A stretch of 64,000 bases of DNA from Variovorax beijingensis. Lineage in GTDB: Bacteria; Pseudomonadota; Gammaproteobacteria; Burkholderiales; Burkholderiaceae_C. The stretch is taken from contig NZ_RXFQ01000006.1 in the NCBI RefSeq assembly GCF_003951285.1, forward strand, positions 62,001 to 126,000, written 5' to 3'. Shown piece by piece: positions 1-7,528 of the stretch. Position 1 is the stretch's first letter, and each line of letters starts with the position of its first letter. The notes below the pieces were generated by a model. It worked only from the letters and a program-made list of their open reading frames with translations, ran no database searches and was not told the origin of the DNA. Position numbers and translations under genes: made by a program.

Positions 1-197
1 TGATCGGCGTCATTCCCGAATCGGAAAGCGTGCTGCAGGCTTCCAACCAGGGCGTGCCCGCGATCCACGACAAGGAAACCGACGTGGCCAAGGCCTACAG
101 CGACGTGGTGGCGCGCTTCCTGGGCGAAGACCGCCCGATGCGCTTCGTCGACGCCGAAAAGCCGGGCTTCTTCAAGCGAATTTTCGGAGGCAAGTAG
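1..197 (+). CDS. minD: Septum-site ATPase MinD, C-terminal part (gene begins outside window)
   Basis: The window opens inside this gene; the reading frame starts at base 3 and stops with TAG at 195-197. The visible 64 residues end in FFKRIFGGK, an amphipathic basic helix like the MinD membrane-targeting sequence, which anchors the ATP-bound dimer to the inner membrane. MinD recruits MinC to block FtsZ rings away from midcell and is stimulated by MinE, encoded three bases downstream. The identity follows from this tail and the minE neighbour; the Walker motifs lie outside the window. Confidence 0.93.
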   Translation, partial: IGVIPESESVLQASNQGVPAIHDKETDVAKAYSDVVARFLGEDRPMRFVDAEKPGFFKRIFGGK

Positions 198-200
198 GCC

Positions 201-479
201 ATGTCCTTTTTCTCGTTCCTGCTCGGCGAAAAGAAGAAGACAGCCAGCGTCGCCAAGGAGCGGCTGCAGATCATCCTCGCGCACGAGCGGTCCAGCCTCA
301 GCGGCAAGAAGCGCCCCGACTACCTGCCCGACCTCCAGCGCGAGCTGATGGCGGTGATCTCCAAGTACGTGAAGATCAATGCCGACGACATCAAGGTTCA
401 CCTGGAAAAGCAGGACGACCTCGAAGTGCTCGACATCAAGATCGAGCTGCCCGACCCGGCCCCCTCGCCGGCGCGCTGA
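201..479 (+). CDS. minE: Cell division topological specificity factor MinE
   Basis: This 92-residue protein has the usual MinE length. It begins [13 protein letters not shown], the N-terminal membrane-binding segment, followed by the anti-MinCD helix ([15 protein letters not shown], about residues 17-31) and the dimerising beta domain ending [10 protein letters not shown]. MinE stimulates MinD ATPase and drives pole-to-pole oscillation so that the division septum forms at midcell. It starts 3 bases after the minD stop, so the two are surely co-transcribed and probably belong to a minCDE operon beginning outside the window. Confidence 0.97.
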
Positions 480-527
480 AGAAAGAACGCGCGGCTGGCG
501 GCATTGCCGGCCCGCCCTGCCCACCGC

Positions 528-1445
528 TCAGGACTGCGCCACGAAGCGCACCACCTGGCGGACCACGTCCTCCTCCTTGAGGATGCGGCGGTGCCCCAGT
601 CCCTGCGTGGCCACCAGCCGCGCTCCCCTGATCGCGTCTCTGTAGGCCTGTGCGTCGGCAAAGCGGTTCACGCGGTCGTCGCGGTCATGCACGATCAGCG
701 TCGGCTGCGCGATGCGCGGACCGACGGCCGCCGGCTCCAGTTGCGCCATCAGAACGCCTTCGCGCGCCTCGAACCGCCGCTGCATGGCCAGGCGCGTCGC
801 CTCGCTGAGGCCGAAGGTGTGCGCGAAGTAGCGCGTGTATTCGCGCGGCGATGCCGGCGGCGCAAGCAGCACCAGCCGTTCGGCGTTGAGGCCCTGCGCG
901 GCCGCCAGCGCAAGCCCGTTGGCACCCAGCGAATGGGCGGCCACCGCGCGCAGCGCATGGCCGTCGGCCGCCAGCCTGGCAACCACATACGCGATGGCCC
1001 GCGCGAACTGCGGCGAGTTGCTCATCGTGCCTGCGCTGCGGCCATGGGCCGGCAGTTCGAGCAGCACCGGCCGCAGGCCCGCATCGGCCAGCGCCTGCGC
1101 GAGCGCCAGCATCTGCCCCGCATGCCCGCCCCAGCCGTGCACCAGCAGCACGACAGGTGCCGATTGCGCACCGAAGTCCTGCGCAGCCGGGTGATAGAGG
1201 CCGAGGCCGGCGTTTTCGAAAGCCCAGGCCTCGCGCCGCCACGCCGCGCCGGGCCCCTGGCCGCGGTAGAGCCACTTGGGCGGCAGCGGCGTGCCGAACA
1301 CGCGGTAGGCGGCGCGCACGCCCAGCGCGGGCCACAGGCGCTGCGAGGCGGTCAGGCCGAAGCGCAAGGCGCGCATCAGGCGGCCCGGGCGGTAGTAGTT
1401 GGACTGGGCGGCATGCGTGGCCGCGGAGGTGGTGGTGCTCGTCAT
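528..1445 (-). CDS. Alpha/beta-hydrolase fold protein
   Basis: A 305-residue serine hydrolase. It shows the oxyanion motif VLLVHGWGGHAG, the nucleophile elbow AHSLGA, an acid in IVHDRDDRV and the histidine in LGHRRI near the C-terminus, so the Ser-Asp-His triad looks complete. The substrate cannot be read from sequence. The start at 1445 (MTSTTT) is chosen because GCAGGAG sits 8 bases upstream; an in-frame ATG at 1469 would lie before that site. A 37-residue peptide gene is 24 bases upstream, and a TetR gene follows in the same direction with a matching operator between them, so the hydrolase is probably TetR-repressed. Confidence 0.85.
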   Translation of the reverse strand: MTSTTTSAATHAAQSNYYRPGRLMRALRFGLTASQRLWPALGVRAAYRVFGTPLPPKWLYRGQGPGAAWRREAWAFENAGLGLYHPAAQDFGAQSAPVVLLVHGWGGHAGQMLALAQALADAGLRPVLLELPAHGRSAGTMSNSPQFARAIAYVVARLAADGHALRAVAAHSLGANGLALAAAQGLNAERLVLLAPPASPREYTRYFAHTFGLSEATRLAMQRRFEAREGVLMAQLEPAAVGPRIAQPTLIVHDRDDRVNRFADAQAYRDAIRGARLVATQGLGHRRILKEEDVVRQVVRFVAQS

Positions 1446-1469
1446 GCGATGGGCTCCTGCGTTCTTCAT

Positions 1470-1583
1470 TCAGTACCAGACCCAGTCCTCGTTGCTGCGC
1501 GGCAGGCTGCGCAGCGCGGTGCGGACGGTTTCGGCGCCGATGGCGCCCAGGTAGACGGCAAGACAGAGGGCGATGATCAGCAT
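1470..1583 (-). CDS. 37-residue hydrophobic small protein
   Basis: This short frame begins MLIIALCLAVYLGAIGAETV, a single hydrophobic segment, and ends SLPRSNEDWVWY. It is supported by a good ribosome-binding site (AAAAGGAGAAGCACC) directly before the ATG at 1583 and by its position 24 bases upstream of the hydrolase in the same direction. The palindromic TetR-type operator at 1601-1614 is immediately upstream. I do not recognise a family; it is likely a small membrane peptide co-expressed with the hydrolase. Confidence 0.6.
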   Translation of the reverse strand: MLIIALCLAVYLGAIGAETVRTALRSLPRSNEDWVWY

Positions 1584-1600
1584 GGTGCTTCTCCTTTTAT

Positions 1601-1614
1601 CGCACGATCGTGCG
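1601..1614. promoter_or_regulatory. Candidate TetR operator upstream of the small-protein/hydrolase pair
   Basis: A perfect 14-base palindrome CGCACGATCGTGCG followed by AAATTG. The core GCAC-N4-GTGC-GAAATTG recurs upstream of the adjacent tetR gene at 2276-2293. It lies 18 bases before the small-protein ATG, where bound repressor would cover the promoter. Confidence 0.7.
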
Positions 1615-1659
1615 AAATTGAGACAAAGAAAGACGGAACGGAATGGCCTGTGCCGTGGC

Positions 1660-2262
1660 TCAGGCGCGGTAGCTCGAAAGAAGCCGCTGCCAGGTCTGCG
1701 TGGCGTGATCGGCGGCCTGGGGGTCGCGCAGGAAGCGCGCGTCGTGCAACAGGCCCATGACGAGGCCGTTCAATTCGCTGACCAGCTGCGCAGGGTCGGT
1801 GTCGGGCCGCAGCTCGCCGGTTTCCACCGCCTGGAGCACCGTGCGGCGCAGCGCGGCGCGCCAGCGCGTGATCTCGCCGAACAGCAGGTCGCGCAGCTCG
1901 CCTTCGCGGTCGTCGTATTCGAAAGCGCCCGCCATGTAGATGCAGCCGGTTTCGGCCTCGATGTCGCGGGTGCGGGCAATCCATCGCCCGACGATGTCGT
2001 CGAGCCGCGCGAGGCCCTTGGGCTTCTGCATGGCCGGCACGAACACGTCGGCCAGGAAGCGGCGGCCGTATTCCTCGATCACCGCCTTCTGCAGCGCCTC
2101 GCGCGAACCCACGCGCGAGAACACGCCGCTCTTGGAGAGCGCCAGGCGGCTGGCCACGGCCTGCAGCGTGATGGCCTCCAGGCCTTCGGCCAGCGCAAGG
2201 TCCATCGCCGCGCCGACGATGGCGGCGCGGGTGAGTTCGCTTTTCTGGGTCTTGGCGTCCAT
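1660..2262 (-). CDS. TetR/AcrR family transcriptional repressor
   Basis: 200 residues, typical of TetR regulators. The N-terminal third carries the helix-turn-helix (RAAIVGAAMDLALAEG, then LQAVASRLALSKSGVFSRVG), and the rest is a helical ligand-binding domain of the TetR_C type found in Burkholderiales. It has its own candidate operator 14 bases upstream of its ATG, and a second copy lies between it and the downstream small-protein/hydrolase pair. This suggests autoregulation and control of the hydrolase. The inducer is unknown. Confidence 0.9.
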   Translation of the reverse strand: MDAKTQKSELTRAAIVGAAMDLALAEGLEAITLQAVASRLALSKSGVFSRVGSREALQKAVIEEYGRRFLADVFVPAMQKPKGLARLDDIVGRWIARTRDIEAETGCIYMAGAFEYDDREGELRDLLFGEITRWRAALRRTVLQAVETGELRPDTDPAQLVSELNGLVMGLLHDARFLRDPQAADHATQTWQRLLSSYRA

Positions 2263-2275
2263 GCGGTCAACTTTA

Positions 2276-2287
2276 GCACAGTCGTGC
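2276..2287. promoter_or_regulatory. Candidate TetR operator in the tetR promoter
   Basis: GCACAGTCGTGC followed by GAAATTG shares the GCAC-N4-GTGC half-sites and flank of the site at 1601-1614. It sits 14 bases before the tetR ATG, consistent with autorepression. Confidence 0.6.
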
Positions 2288-2452
2288 GAAATTGCAAATC
2301 CACTGCAGGCGCTCCCGCAAAAAGGCCGGCACAGATGTTTTGCTCATGTGAAACCAACAAACGCATCGTTCCCCGCATAAGCACTTGTGCCGAGAATCGC
2401 CGCTCGGCCCGCTGCGGGCCTGTGCCTTCCCCCCGATCTTCTTCCGCGCCAG

Positions 2453-3397
2453 ATGAACTTCCAACAACTGCGCTCGGTACGCGAGGCCGTTCGTTGCGGC
2501 TTCAACCTGACCGAAGTCGCCCATACCCTCCACACTTCCCAGCCGGGCGTGAGCCGGCAGATCCGCGAGCTGGAGGAAGAGCTCGGCATCGAGCTCTTCG
2601 TGCGCGCCGGCAAGCGGCTCACCGGGCTCACCGAGCCGGGCGGCCACGTGCTGCCGATCATCGAGCGCATGCTGATGGAGAGCAGCAACCTGCGCCATGC
2701 CGGGCAGGAGTTCGTGGCGCAGCAAAGCGGCCTGCTCTCGGTGGCGGCCACGCATTCGCAGGCGCGCTATGCGATGCCGGTGGCGGTGCAGGAATTCCGC
2801 GCGCAGTTTCCCAACGTGAAGCTGCACCTGCACCAGGGCTCGCCCAAGCAGATCGCGCAGATGCTGATTGACGGCGAGGCCGACGTGGGCATAGCAACGG
2901 AGGCGCTGGGCGACTATCCCCAGCTGGTGGCCCTGCCCTGCTACCGCTGGACGCATTCGGTGATCGTGCCGCCGGGCCATGCGCTGCTGGATGCGCCGCT
3001 GACGCTCGAGGCGCTCACGCGCCATCCGCTGATCACCTACGACACCGGCTTCACCGGGCGCTCGCGCATCGATGAGGCCTTTGCACAGCGCGGGCTCGCG
3101 CCCAACATCGTGCTGGCCGCGATGGACGCCGACGTGATCAAGACCTACGTGCAGCTGGGCATGGGCGTGGGCATCGTGGCCGGCGTGGCGTACGAGACGG
3201 AGCGCGACACGCAGCTGCGCGCGCTCGATGCGGGCCGGCTCTTCGGCATCAACATGACCAAGCTCGCGGTGCGGCGCGGCAACTACCTGCGCAAGTACGT
3301 CCACGCCTTCATCGAATCGTTCGCACCCACGTTGACACGCGCGGTCGTCGAAAAGGCTCTGGGCGATGAAGCGAAGGGATCACACTACGAAATCTAG
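2453..3397 (+). CDS. cysB: CysB-type LysR transcriptional regulator
   Basis: 314 residues beginning MNFQQLRSVREAVR, the characteristic CysB/Cbl start. The winged helix is at about residues 1-60 (NLTEVAHTLHTSQPGVSRQIRELEEELG) and is followed by the LysR substrate-binding domain, with the ligand-loop signature LSVAATHSQARYAMP at about residue 92. CysB proteins activate sulfate uptake and cysteine biosynthesis in response to O- or N-acetylserine. The ATG at 2453 is chosen for this conserved N-terminus although no strong ribosome-binding site precedes it. It stands alone, divergent from tetR. Confidence 0.92.
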   Translation: MNFQQLRSVREAVRCGFNLTEVAHTLHTSQPGVSRQIRELEEELGIELFVRAGKRLTGLTEPGGHVLPIIERMLMESSNLRHAGQEFVAQQSGLLSVAATHSQARYAMPVAVQEFRAQFPNVKLHLHQGSPKQIAQMLIDGEADVGIATEALGDYPQLVALPCYRWTHSVIVPPGHALLDAPLTLEALTRHPLITYDTGFTGRSRIDEAFAQRGLAPNIVLAAMDADVIKTYVQLGMGVGIVAGVAYETERDTQLRALDAGRLFGINMTKLAVRRGNYLRKYVHAFIESFAPTLTRAVVEKALGDEAKGSHYEI

Positions 3398-3511
3398 GGT
3401 CTGCGCAATGCATTCGGCGCCTGCAGCAACAGGTTTTAAAAAGAAGCGCGCCGCTTCACACAGGGAGCGTACATTCGGGTTAATTCCTTGGCTTCCCGGA
3501 ACGGATCAGCA

Positions 3512-3772
3512 ATGGCATCGACCCCGCAGCAGCAACAGAAAACAAGGGCCGCCCTGAAGGCCGCCGACGCCGCCGAGCGGCGCGAGCGGTTGAGGCGGGC
3601 ATTGCCCGCCACGGTGGAGCTGCTGCAGAGCCGCCAGGCGGACCGCATCGACGACAGCGACATCGAGGCCTACGTGAGCCTGAACTGGCTCGAATGGCAC
3701 GGCGGCGGCCTGCGGCTCACCATCACCGGGCGCAATGTCTGCGCCCAGTCGCTGCCCACGGTGGTGGCCTGA
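3512..3772 (+). CDS. Small hypothetical protein, 86 residues
   Basis: A basic N-terminal half (MASTPQQQQKTRAALKAADA, then RRERLRRALPATVELLQ) leads to an acidic patch and a C-terminal segment with SLNWLEWHGGGLRLTITG. GGAACGGATC lies before the ATG at 3512; another in-frame ATG is at 3488. No family is recognised and no signal peptide is visible. It is followed by a strong hairpin at 3796-3826. Confidence 0.6.
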   Translation: MASTPQQQQKTRAALKAADAAERRERLRRALPATVELLQSRQADRIDDSDIEAYVSLNWLEWHGGGLRLTITGRNVCAQSLPTVVA

Positions 3773-3795
3773 GAGGCTCGCGCGGCCCAAAACAA

Positions 3796-3826
3796 AAGAC
3801 CGCCGCAGGAAGCCCGCGGCGGTCTT
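3796..3826 (-). terminator. Intrinsic terminator between two convergent genes
   Basis: An 11-bp perfect stem, AAGACCGCCGC / GCGGCGGTCTT, with a 9-base loop. On the minus strand it is followed by TTTTGTTTT, so it best terminates the RcnB-like gene, though the stem can act in both directions. Confidence 0.85.
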
Positions 3827-3867
3827 GAAATGTTCGGCGCGCAGCAGCAGCCTGCGCGCCCGGCTGG

Positions 3868-4302
3868 TTACTGGCTGCCCACGATGATCTGCGCGATCAC
3901 GCCGGTGGCAATGGCCGCGAGCACGTAGTCGCCGCCCACGCCCACCCACTGGTAGCCGCGCGGCGGCTGCTGCAGGCGGTAGGCGCGCCAGTCGTTCACC
4001 ACGTAGTTGCGGCCTCGGTACTCGTGGGGCACGCGCCCGCCACGGCGCCATTCCGCGTGCGGCTGGGGGTAGCCGCGGCGATCGAAATGGCGGCCGGGAC
4101 GATAGTCCTCGCGACCGTAGCGGCGGTCGTCGTGCCGATCGAACCGGCGGTCCTGCTGCTCGTAGCGGCCGTTGCCATGGCCGTTGCCGCGGTTGCCGTG
4201 GTCGCCGTCATGGCCGCGGCCTTGTGCGAAGGCGCTTCCCGCTGCCATGCACATCGCGAGCGCCGCAGCAGCGACGGCCATGCTCTTTGACTTGATGATC
4301 AT
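3868..4302 (-). CDS. RcnB-family periplasmic protein
   Basis: 144 residues. A signal peptide (AVAAAALAMCMAAGSAFA, cleavage near residue 26) is followed by a low-complexity His/Gly/Arg/Asp-rich stretch and then the RcnB domain (residues about 83-144: WRRGGRVPHEYRG, YVVNDWRAYRL, PPRGYQWV, DYVLAAIATGVI). The family includes the E. coli periplasmic nickel/cobalt homeostasis protein RcnB. The His-rich linker fits metal binding, but many betaproteobacterial members have no tested role. Confidence 0.85.
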   Translation of the reverse strand: MIIKSKSMAVAAAALAMCMAAGSAFAQGRGHDGDHGNRGNGHGNGRYEQQDRRFDRHDDRRYGREDYRPGRHFDRRGYPQPHAEWRRGGRVPHEYRGRNYVVNDWRAYRLQQPPRGYQWVGVGGDYVLAAIATGVIAQIIVGSQ

Positions 4303-4480
4303 CTGGAACTCCTTCGTGTTGATGACGAATCCATTGTCAGCGGTGCTTGTGTCTGCCCCGCACGCATCAGGTCGCCGTCAGGTGAAATCAGGTAAGGGCT
4401 GGTATCGGGGCGGCGTGTTGTCCGACCCTGGCGACAATGGGCCTCCAAACCATCCAGGGCGTGGAGGCGCCATCATCAAC

Positions 4481-4663
4481 ATGCGTGACAAGATCATTGG
4501 TGCCATCGGCATCGTGTGGGGCGGGGGCATGCTCCTGAGGTGGCTCATGTCGGGCCCGCCTGCCGGCATCGGCGGCTATCAAGGCGGCCAGACCGCCGTG
4601 GCCCTGCTGGGCGCGGTCATGCTGGTTGCGGGCCTGTACCGCTTCTTCAAGCGTCCTGACTGA
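4481..4663 (+). CDS. Small membrane protein, 60 residues
   Basis: MRDKIIGAIGIVWGGGMLLR and a second hydrophobic stretch (TAVALLGAVMLVAGLYRFF) predict two transmembrane helices with a glycine-rich loop between them. It ends 13 bases before the esterase gene in the same direction, so the two are probably co-transcribed. No family is recognised. Confidence 0.6.
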   Translation: MRDKIIGAIGIVWGGGMLLRWLMSGPPAGIGGYQGGQTAVALLGAVMLVAGLYRFFKRPD

Positions 4664-4676
4664 GGCGGCGCGCAGC

Positions 4677-5315
4677 ATGAAGCGACGCCACCTCCTCCAC
4701 CTGCTGGCCGGCGTGCCCGCTGCCGCCCTTGTGGCCGCCTGCGGCAAGCGCAAGCCCTCCGCCGCCGCGCTGAAATCCGATGCCCGCGTACTCGCGCTGG
4801 GCGACAGCCTGACTTTCGGCTACGGCGCGCCGCCCGAGGCCGCCTGGCCCGTGAAGCTGGGCGAGCTCACCGGTTGGCAGATCGAGAACGCGGGCCTCAA
4901 TGGCGACACCTCGGCCGGCGCACTGGAGCGCCTGCCGCCGCTGCTGGCCGCCGGCAGCTACGACGCGGTCCTGATCGGCATCGGCGGCAACGACATGCTG
5001 CGCGGCGTGTCGCCAGCGGCCACGCGCGAGAACCTCGCAGCCCTTGTCAGCCAGGCGCGCGCGCACACGCCCTACGTGGCGCTGCTGGCCACGCCCTCGC
5101 CCGACGCGATGCGCGCGGCCGTCGGCTCGCTGAGCGATGCGCTGTTCTACGAGGAGGTGGCGAAGTCGGGGCAGGCGCTGCTCGTGGCCAATGTGTATTC
5201 GAGCGTGCTGTCGGACGCATCGCTGCGCTCCGACCGCATCCATGCCAATGCCGAGGGCTATGCCCGCGTTGCGCAGCAGCTCGCCGACCAACTCAAGGCC
5301 GCGGGCTGGCGCTGA
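4677..5315 (+). CDS. tesA: GDSL-type arylesterase/lysophospholipase, lipoprotein
   Basis: 212 residues. The start at 4677 gives MKRRHLLHLLAGVPAAALVAAC, a lipoprotein signal with lipobox VAAC. The SGNH blocks are all visible: GDSLTFGYGA (catalytic Ser), NAGLNGDTSAG, GIGGNDMLRG (Asn) and DRIHANAEGY (Asp-His). The family comprises TesA/TAP-like periplasmic hydrolases acting on aryl esters, short acyl thioesters or lysophospholipids. Most TesA homologues are soluble periplasmic proteins, whereas this one appears lipid-anchored. Confidence 0.9.
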   Translation: MKRRHLLHLLAGVPAAALVAACGKRKPSAAALKSDARVLALGDSLTFGYGAPPEAAWPVKLGELTGWQIENAGLNGDTSAGALERLPPLLAAGSYDAVLIGIGGNDMLRGVSPAATRENLAALVSQARAHTPYVALLATPSPDAMRAAVGSLSDALFYEEVAKSGQALLVANVYSSVLSDASLRSDRIHANAEGYARVAQQLADQLKAAGWR

Positions 5316-5324
5316 CCGCAAGGC

Positions 5325-5843
5325 TCAGGCGGCCTGCAGCAGGTCGACGTAGGCACCCTGCACGAGCTGGCCGGACGCAATGCCCAGTTGCGCCATGAGC
5401 CCATGCGCTTCGGCCGTGCCGGCCTCGGCAGGCTCGCCTTCCTTCAGCACCACTTCGAGTTCGAGGAATTCGCCCAGGCCTTCCACGCGGTCGAGGTGCA
5501 CGCGCGTGCGGCCCACGATGAACAGCCGGCGCTGCTTGCGCACGCGGCCTGCCTGGCCCCAGGCAAGCGTGAGCGATTCGCGCAGTGCGTCGGGCGTGGT
5601 GGTGGGCGAGATCAGGTAGAACGATTCCTTTGGGCCGCTGCTGTTGGCGCGGCGATAGAAGATCAGCTCGGCGCGGTCGGGCGCGAAGGTGCGCAGCTTG
5701 AGGCGGTCGACGCTGTTGTCGCAGCGGAAGAAGGTGTCGTCCTGCGCGATTTCGACCGGGCCTGAATCGGCGAGCTTCGCGGCGATGAGTGCCACGCGTT
5801 CCACGCTGTCGATGCGGGCCTTGATCTCTATGTTTCTTGCCAT
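5325..5843 (-). CDS. CYTH-domain protein (class IV adenylate cyclase-like)
   Basis: 172 residues beginning MARNIEIKARI. The N-terminal CYTH signature is EIKAR rather than strict ExExK, as in many proteins labelled class IV adenylate cyclase. The tunnel-fold strands with alternating charged residues follow (DRLKLRTF, AELIFYRR, RRLFIVGRTRVHLDRVEGLGEFLELEVVL). CYTH proteins bind triphosphate groups and divalent metals; cyclase or triphosphatase activity cannot be told apart here. The ATG at 5843 is preferred over upstream codons because the conserved domain begins there. Confidence 0.85.
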   Translation of the reverse strand: MARNIEIKARIDSVERVALIAAKLADSGPVEIAQDDTFFRCDNSVDRLKLRTFAPDRAELIFYRRANSSGPKESFYLISPTTTPDALRESLTLAWGQAGRVRKQRRLFIVGRTRVHLDRVEGLGEFLELEVVLKEGEPAEAGTAEAHGLMAQLGIASGQLVQGAYVDLLQAA

Positions 5844-5955
5844 TTCTGGTGGTCTGCGTGTTGCGGCTTCGGTCTTTGTTCGGGGCTTTTGTTCGGGGCT
5901 TTTGTTCGGGGCGCGTGCACAGGCCACCGGGTACTCCCCTGAACGAGCGCTCACA

Positions 5956-6321
5956 TCAAGGCGCGTTACCCTGCGGCCCCACAGGCGGCGGCGCAGTGCG
6001 GCCGCTGGAACCCGGGGCGAGCTTGCGTCCGAAGGACTCCCCCACCCGGCGCACCGGCCGGCTGGCTTTTTCCGAAACGTTGTTGACGCCGCGCCGCGTC
6101 GCGTTCTCTGCGCGGTCGATGCCGCGGCCGGCGGCGTGGGTGCCGCGCTGCACGCTGTTCACGACCTTGCTGTCACGCGGCGGCGGCTGGAGCGTGTGCG
6201 CGGGCTCCGTCCTGGGCGGACTGTCGGCGCTCTGCGCGTGAACGTTGGCGGCGGACAGCAGCAGGAGCGCGGCGCCGCACGCGGTCTGCGTGAATGCATG
6301 GGCAAACGTCTTCTTTGTCAT
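5956..6321 (-). CDS. Small secreted hypothetical protein, 121 residues
   Basis: A signal peptide (AHAFTQTACGAALLLLSAANVHAQ) is followed by a Pro-, Arg- and Ser-rich mature part with RGTHAAGRGIDRAENATRRGVNNVSEKASRPVRR, probably helical, and a PPPVGPQGNAP tail. Its ATG overlaps the stop of the upstream adenosyltransferase gene (ATGA), indicating translational coupling. No function is recognised. Confidence 0.6.
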   Translation of the reverse strand: MTKKTFAHAFTQTACGAALLLLSAANVHAQSADSPPRTEPAHTLQPPPRDSKVVNSVQRGTHAAGRGIDRAENATRRGVNNVSEKASRPVRRVGESFGRKLAPGSSGRTAPPPVGPQGNAP

Positions 6322-6923
6322 GATGGGCTTCCTTCTTCGTCGTTGGGCTCGGCAGCATCTGCCGCCGCGGCGCGCGCCATGCGTTCGCTCTTCCAGTAGA
6401 CGTCGTCGCCGCCGTTCATCCGGTTGAGCACGCGCGCGAGCACGAAGAGCAGGTCGCTGAGCCGGTTGAGATACTGGCGCAGCGCATCGTTGAGTTCGGC
6501 CGTCGCGCCGAGCGCCACCACGGCGCGTTCGGCGCGCCGCGCCACCGTGCGGCACACGTGCGCGAGCGAGGCCGCGCGCGTGCCCGCGGGCAGGATGAAT
6601 TCGGCCAGGCGCGGCAAGGCGGCGTTGTGCTCGGCCAGCGCGTTGTCCAGCTGCAGCAGCGCGTCGGCCTTCAGCAGCGTGTAGCCCGGCATCGAAAGCT
6701 CGCCGCCCAGGTTGAAGAGCTGGTGCTGCACGTCGACCAGCAGCTCGCGCACGGGCTCCGGCATGGGCTCGCACAGCAAGAGGCCGATCTGCGAGTTGAG
6801 TTCGTCCACGTCGCCCATCGCGTGCACGCGCAGGTGGTCCTTGGGCACGCGGGTGTTGTCGCCGAGGCCGGTGGTGCCGTCGTCGCCGGTGCGCGTGGCG
6901 ATCTGTGAGAGTCGGTTGCCCAT
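6318..6923 (-). CDS. pduO: PduO-type ATP:cob(I)alamin adenosyltransferase
   Basis: 201 residues. The N-terminal ATP-binding signature RTGDDGTTGLGD (about residue 11) and the C-terminal motif CRTVARRAERAVVAL plus LNRLSDLLFVLARVLN define the PduO family. These trimeric enzymes transfer the 5'-deoxyadenosyl group of ATP to cob(I)alamin, making coenzyme B12 for mutases and dehydratases. It lies 13 bases after the DinB-like gene and overlaps the next small gene by 4 bases. Confidence 0.95.
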   Translation of the reverse strand: MGNRLSQIATRTGDDGTTGLGDNTRVPKDHLRVHAMGDVDELNSQIGLLLCEPMPEPVRELLVDVQHQLFNLGGELSMPGYTLLKADALLQLDNALAEHNAALPRLAEFILPAGTRAASLAHVCRTVARRAERAVVALGATAELNDALRQYLNRLSDLLFVLARVLNRMNGGDDVYWKSERMARAAAADAAEPNDEEGSPS

Positions 6924-6936
6924 GGATGCTCCTGGT

Positions 6937-7443
6937 TTATGCAGCGACTGCGGCCTTTGACGCGTCGATCTTGCCGGCCAGCCATTGCAGGCCCGCCAGA
7001 TGCTGCTGGTCGTGGCTGCAGAGGTAGTGGACAAGGCTGCGCATCGTGAGCGGCCCATAGCCTTCGAACACGGCCGTGCGCGCAAGTTGCATGTCCGTCA
7101 GGTTCGAGACGATTTCCATGGTCCGGGCACGCGCGATGCGGAATTCAGCCAGCACCTTTGCCGCGTCGGCCATTCCATAGGCGCGCGCAATGGCGAGCGG
7201 TTCGCTGTCGATCGAGGCCAGCGTCGGATGGCTTTCTTCCAGCGTGCGGCGAAAGCGCACGTGATAGCCCTCGACCTCGATGTCGCGCACGTGGCAGAGC
7301 TGCTCGATGGCCGTGAAGGCCTCGCTGGGCACGCCCTCCCACGAGGGCGGCGCCCAGTGGCGGAAGGCATCGGGAATGGCCGCGTAGTGGGCTTCGAGCT
7401 GCGAAGGGAATGCGGCAAGCGCCGCGAGGGTCGTGGGGTTCAT
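6937..7443 (-). CDS. DinB-like four-helix protein
   Basis: 168 residues with the metal-site histidines of DinB_2 proteins: IEQLCHVRDIEVEGYHVRF (about residue 47) and HYLCSHDQQHLAGLQWLAGK at the C-terminus. The family adopts a four-helix bundle that binds a divalent metal and includes thiol-dependent transferases and many uncharacterised members. It is first in the minus-strand set with the adenosyltransferase, divergent from the FAD oxidase, and the substrate is unknown. Confidence 0.8.
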   Translation of the reverse strand: MNPTTLAALAAFPSQLEAHYAAIPDAFRHWAPPSWEGVPSEAFTAIEQLCHVRDIEVEGYHVRFRRTLEESHPTLASIDSEPLAIARAYGMADAAKVLAEFRIARARTMEIVSNLTDMQLARTAVFEGYGPLTMRSLVHYLCSHDQQHLAGLQWLAGKIDASKAAVAA

Positions 7444-7528
7444 GGCTTTTTCCGAAGCGCATTATGGTGCTCGCTCCGTAAAATGGCCGAGCAGAGCCCC
7501 GCCCCCATTTCACCCCAGGAGACGCCCG

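Noticed and set aside
1..197. Truncated minD pseudogene
   Set aside because: The gene is cut only by the window edge; its C-terminus is intact.
3455..3459. Single TTCAC near the small hypothetical gene as a CreB tag
   Set aside because: No second TTCAC occurs at the required 6-base spacing.
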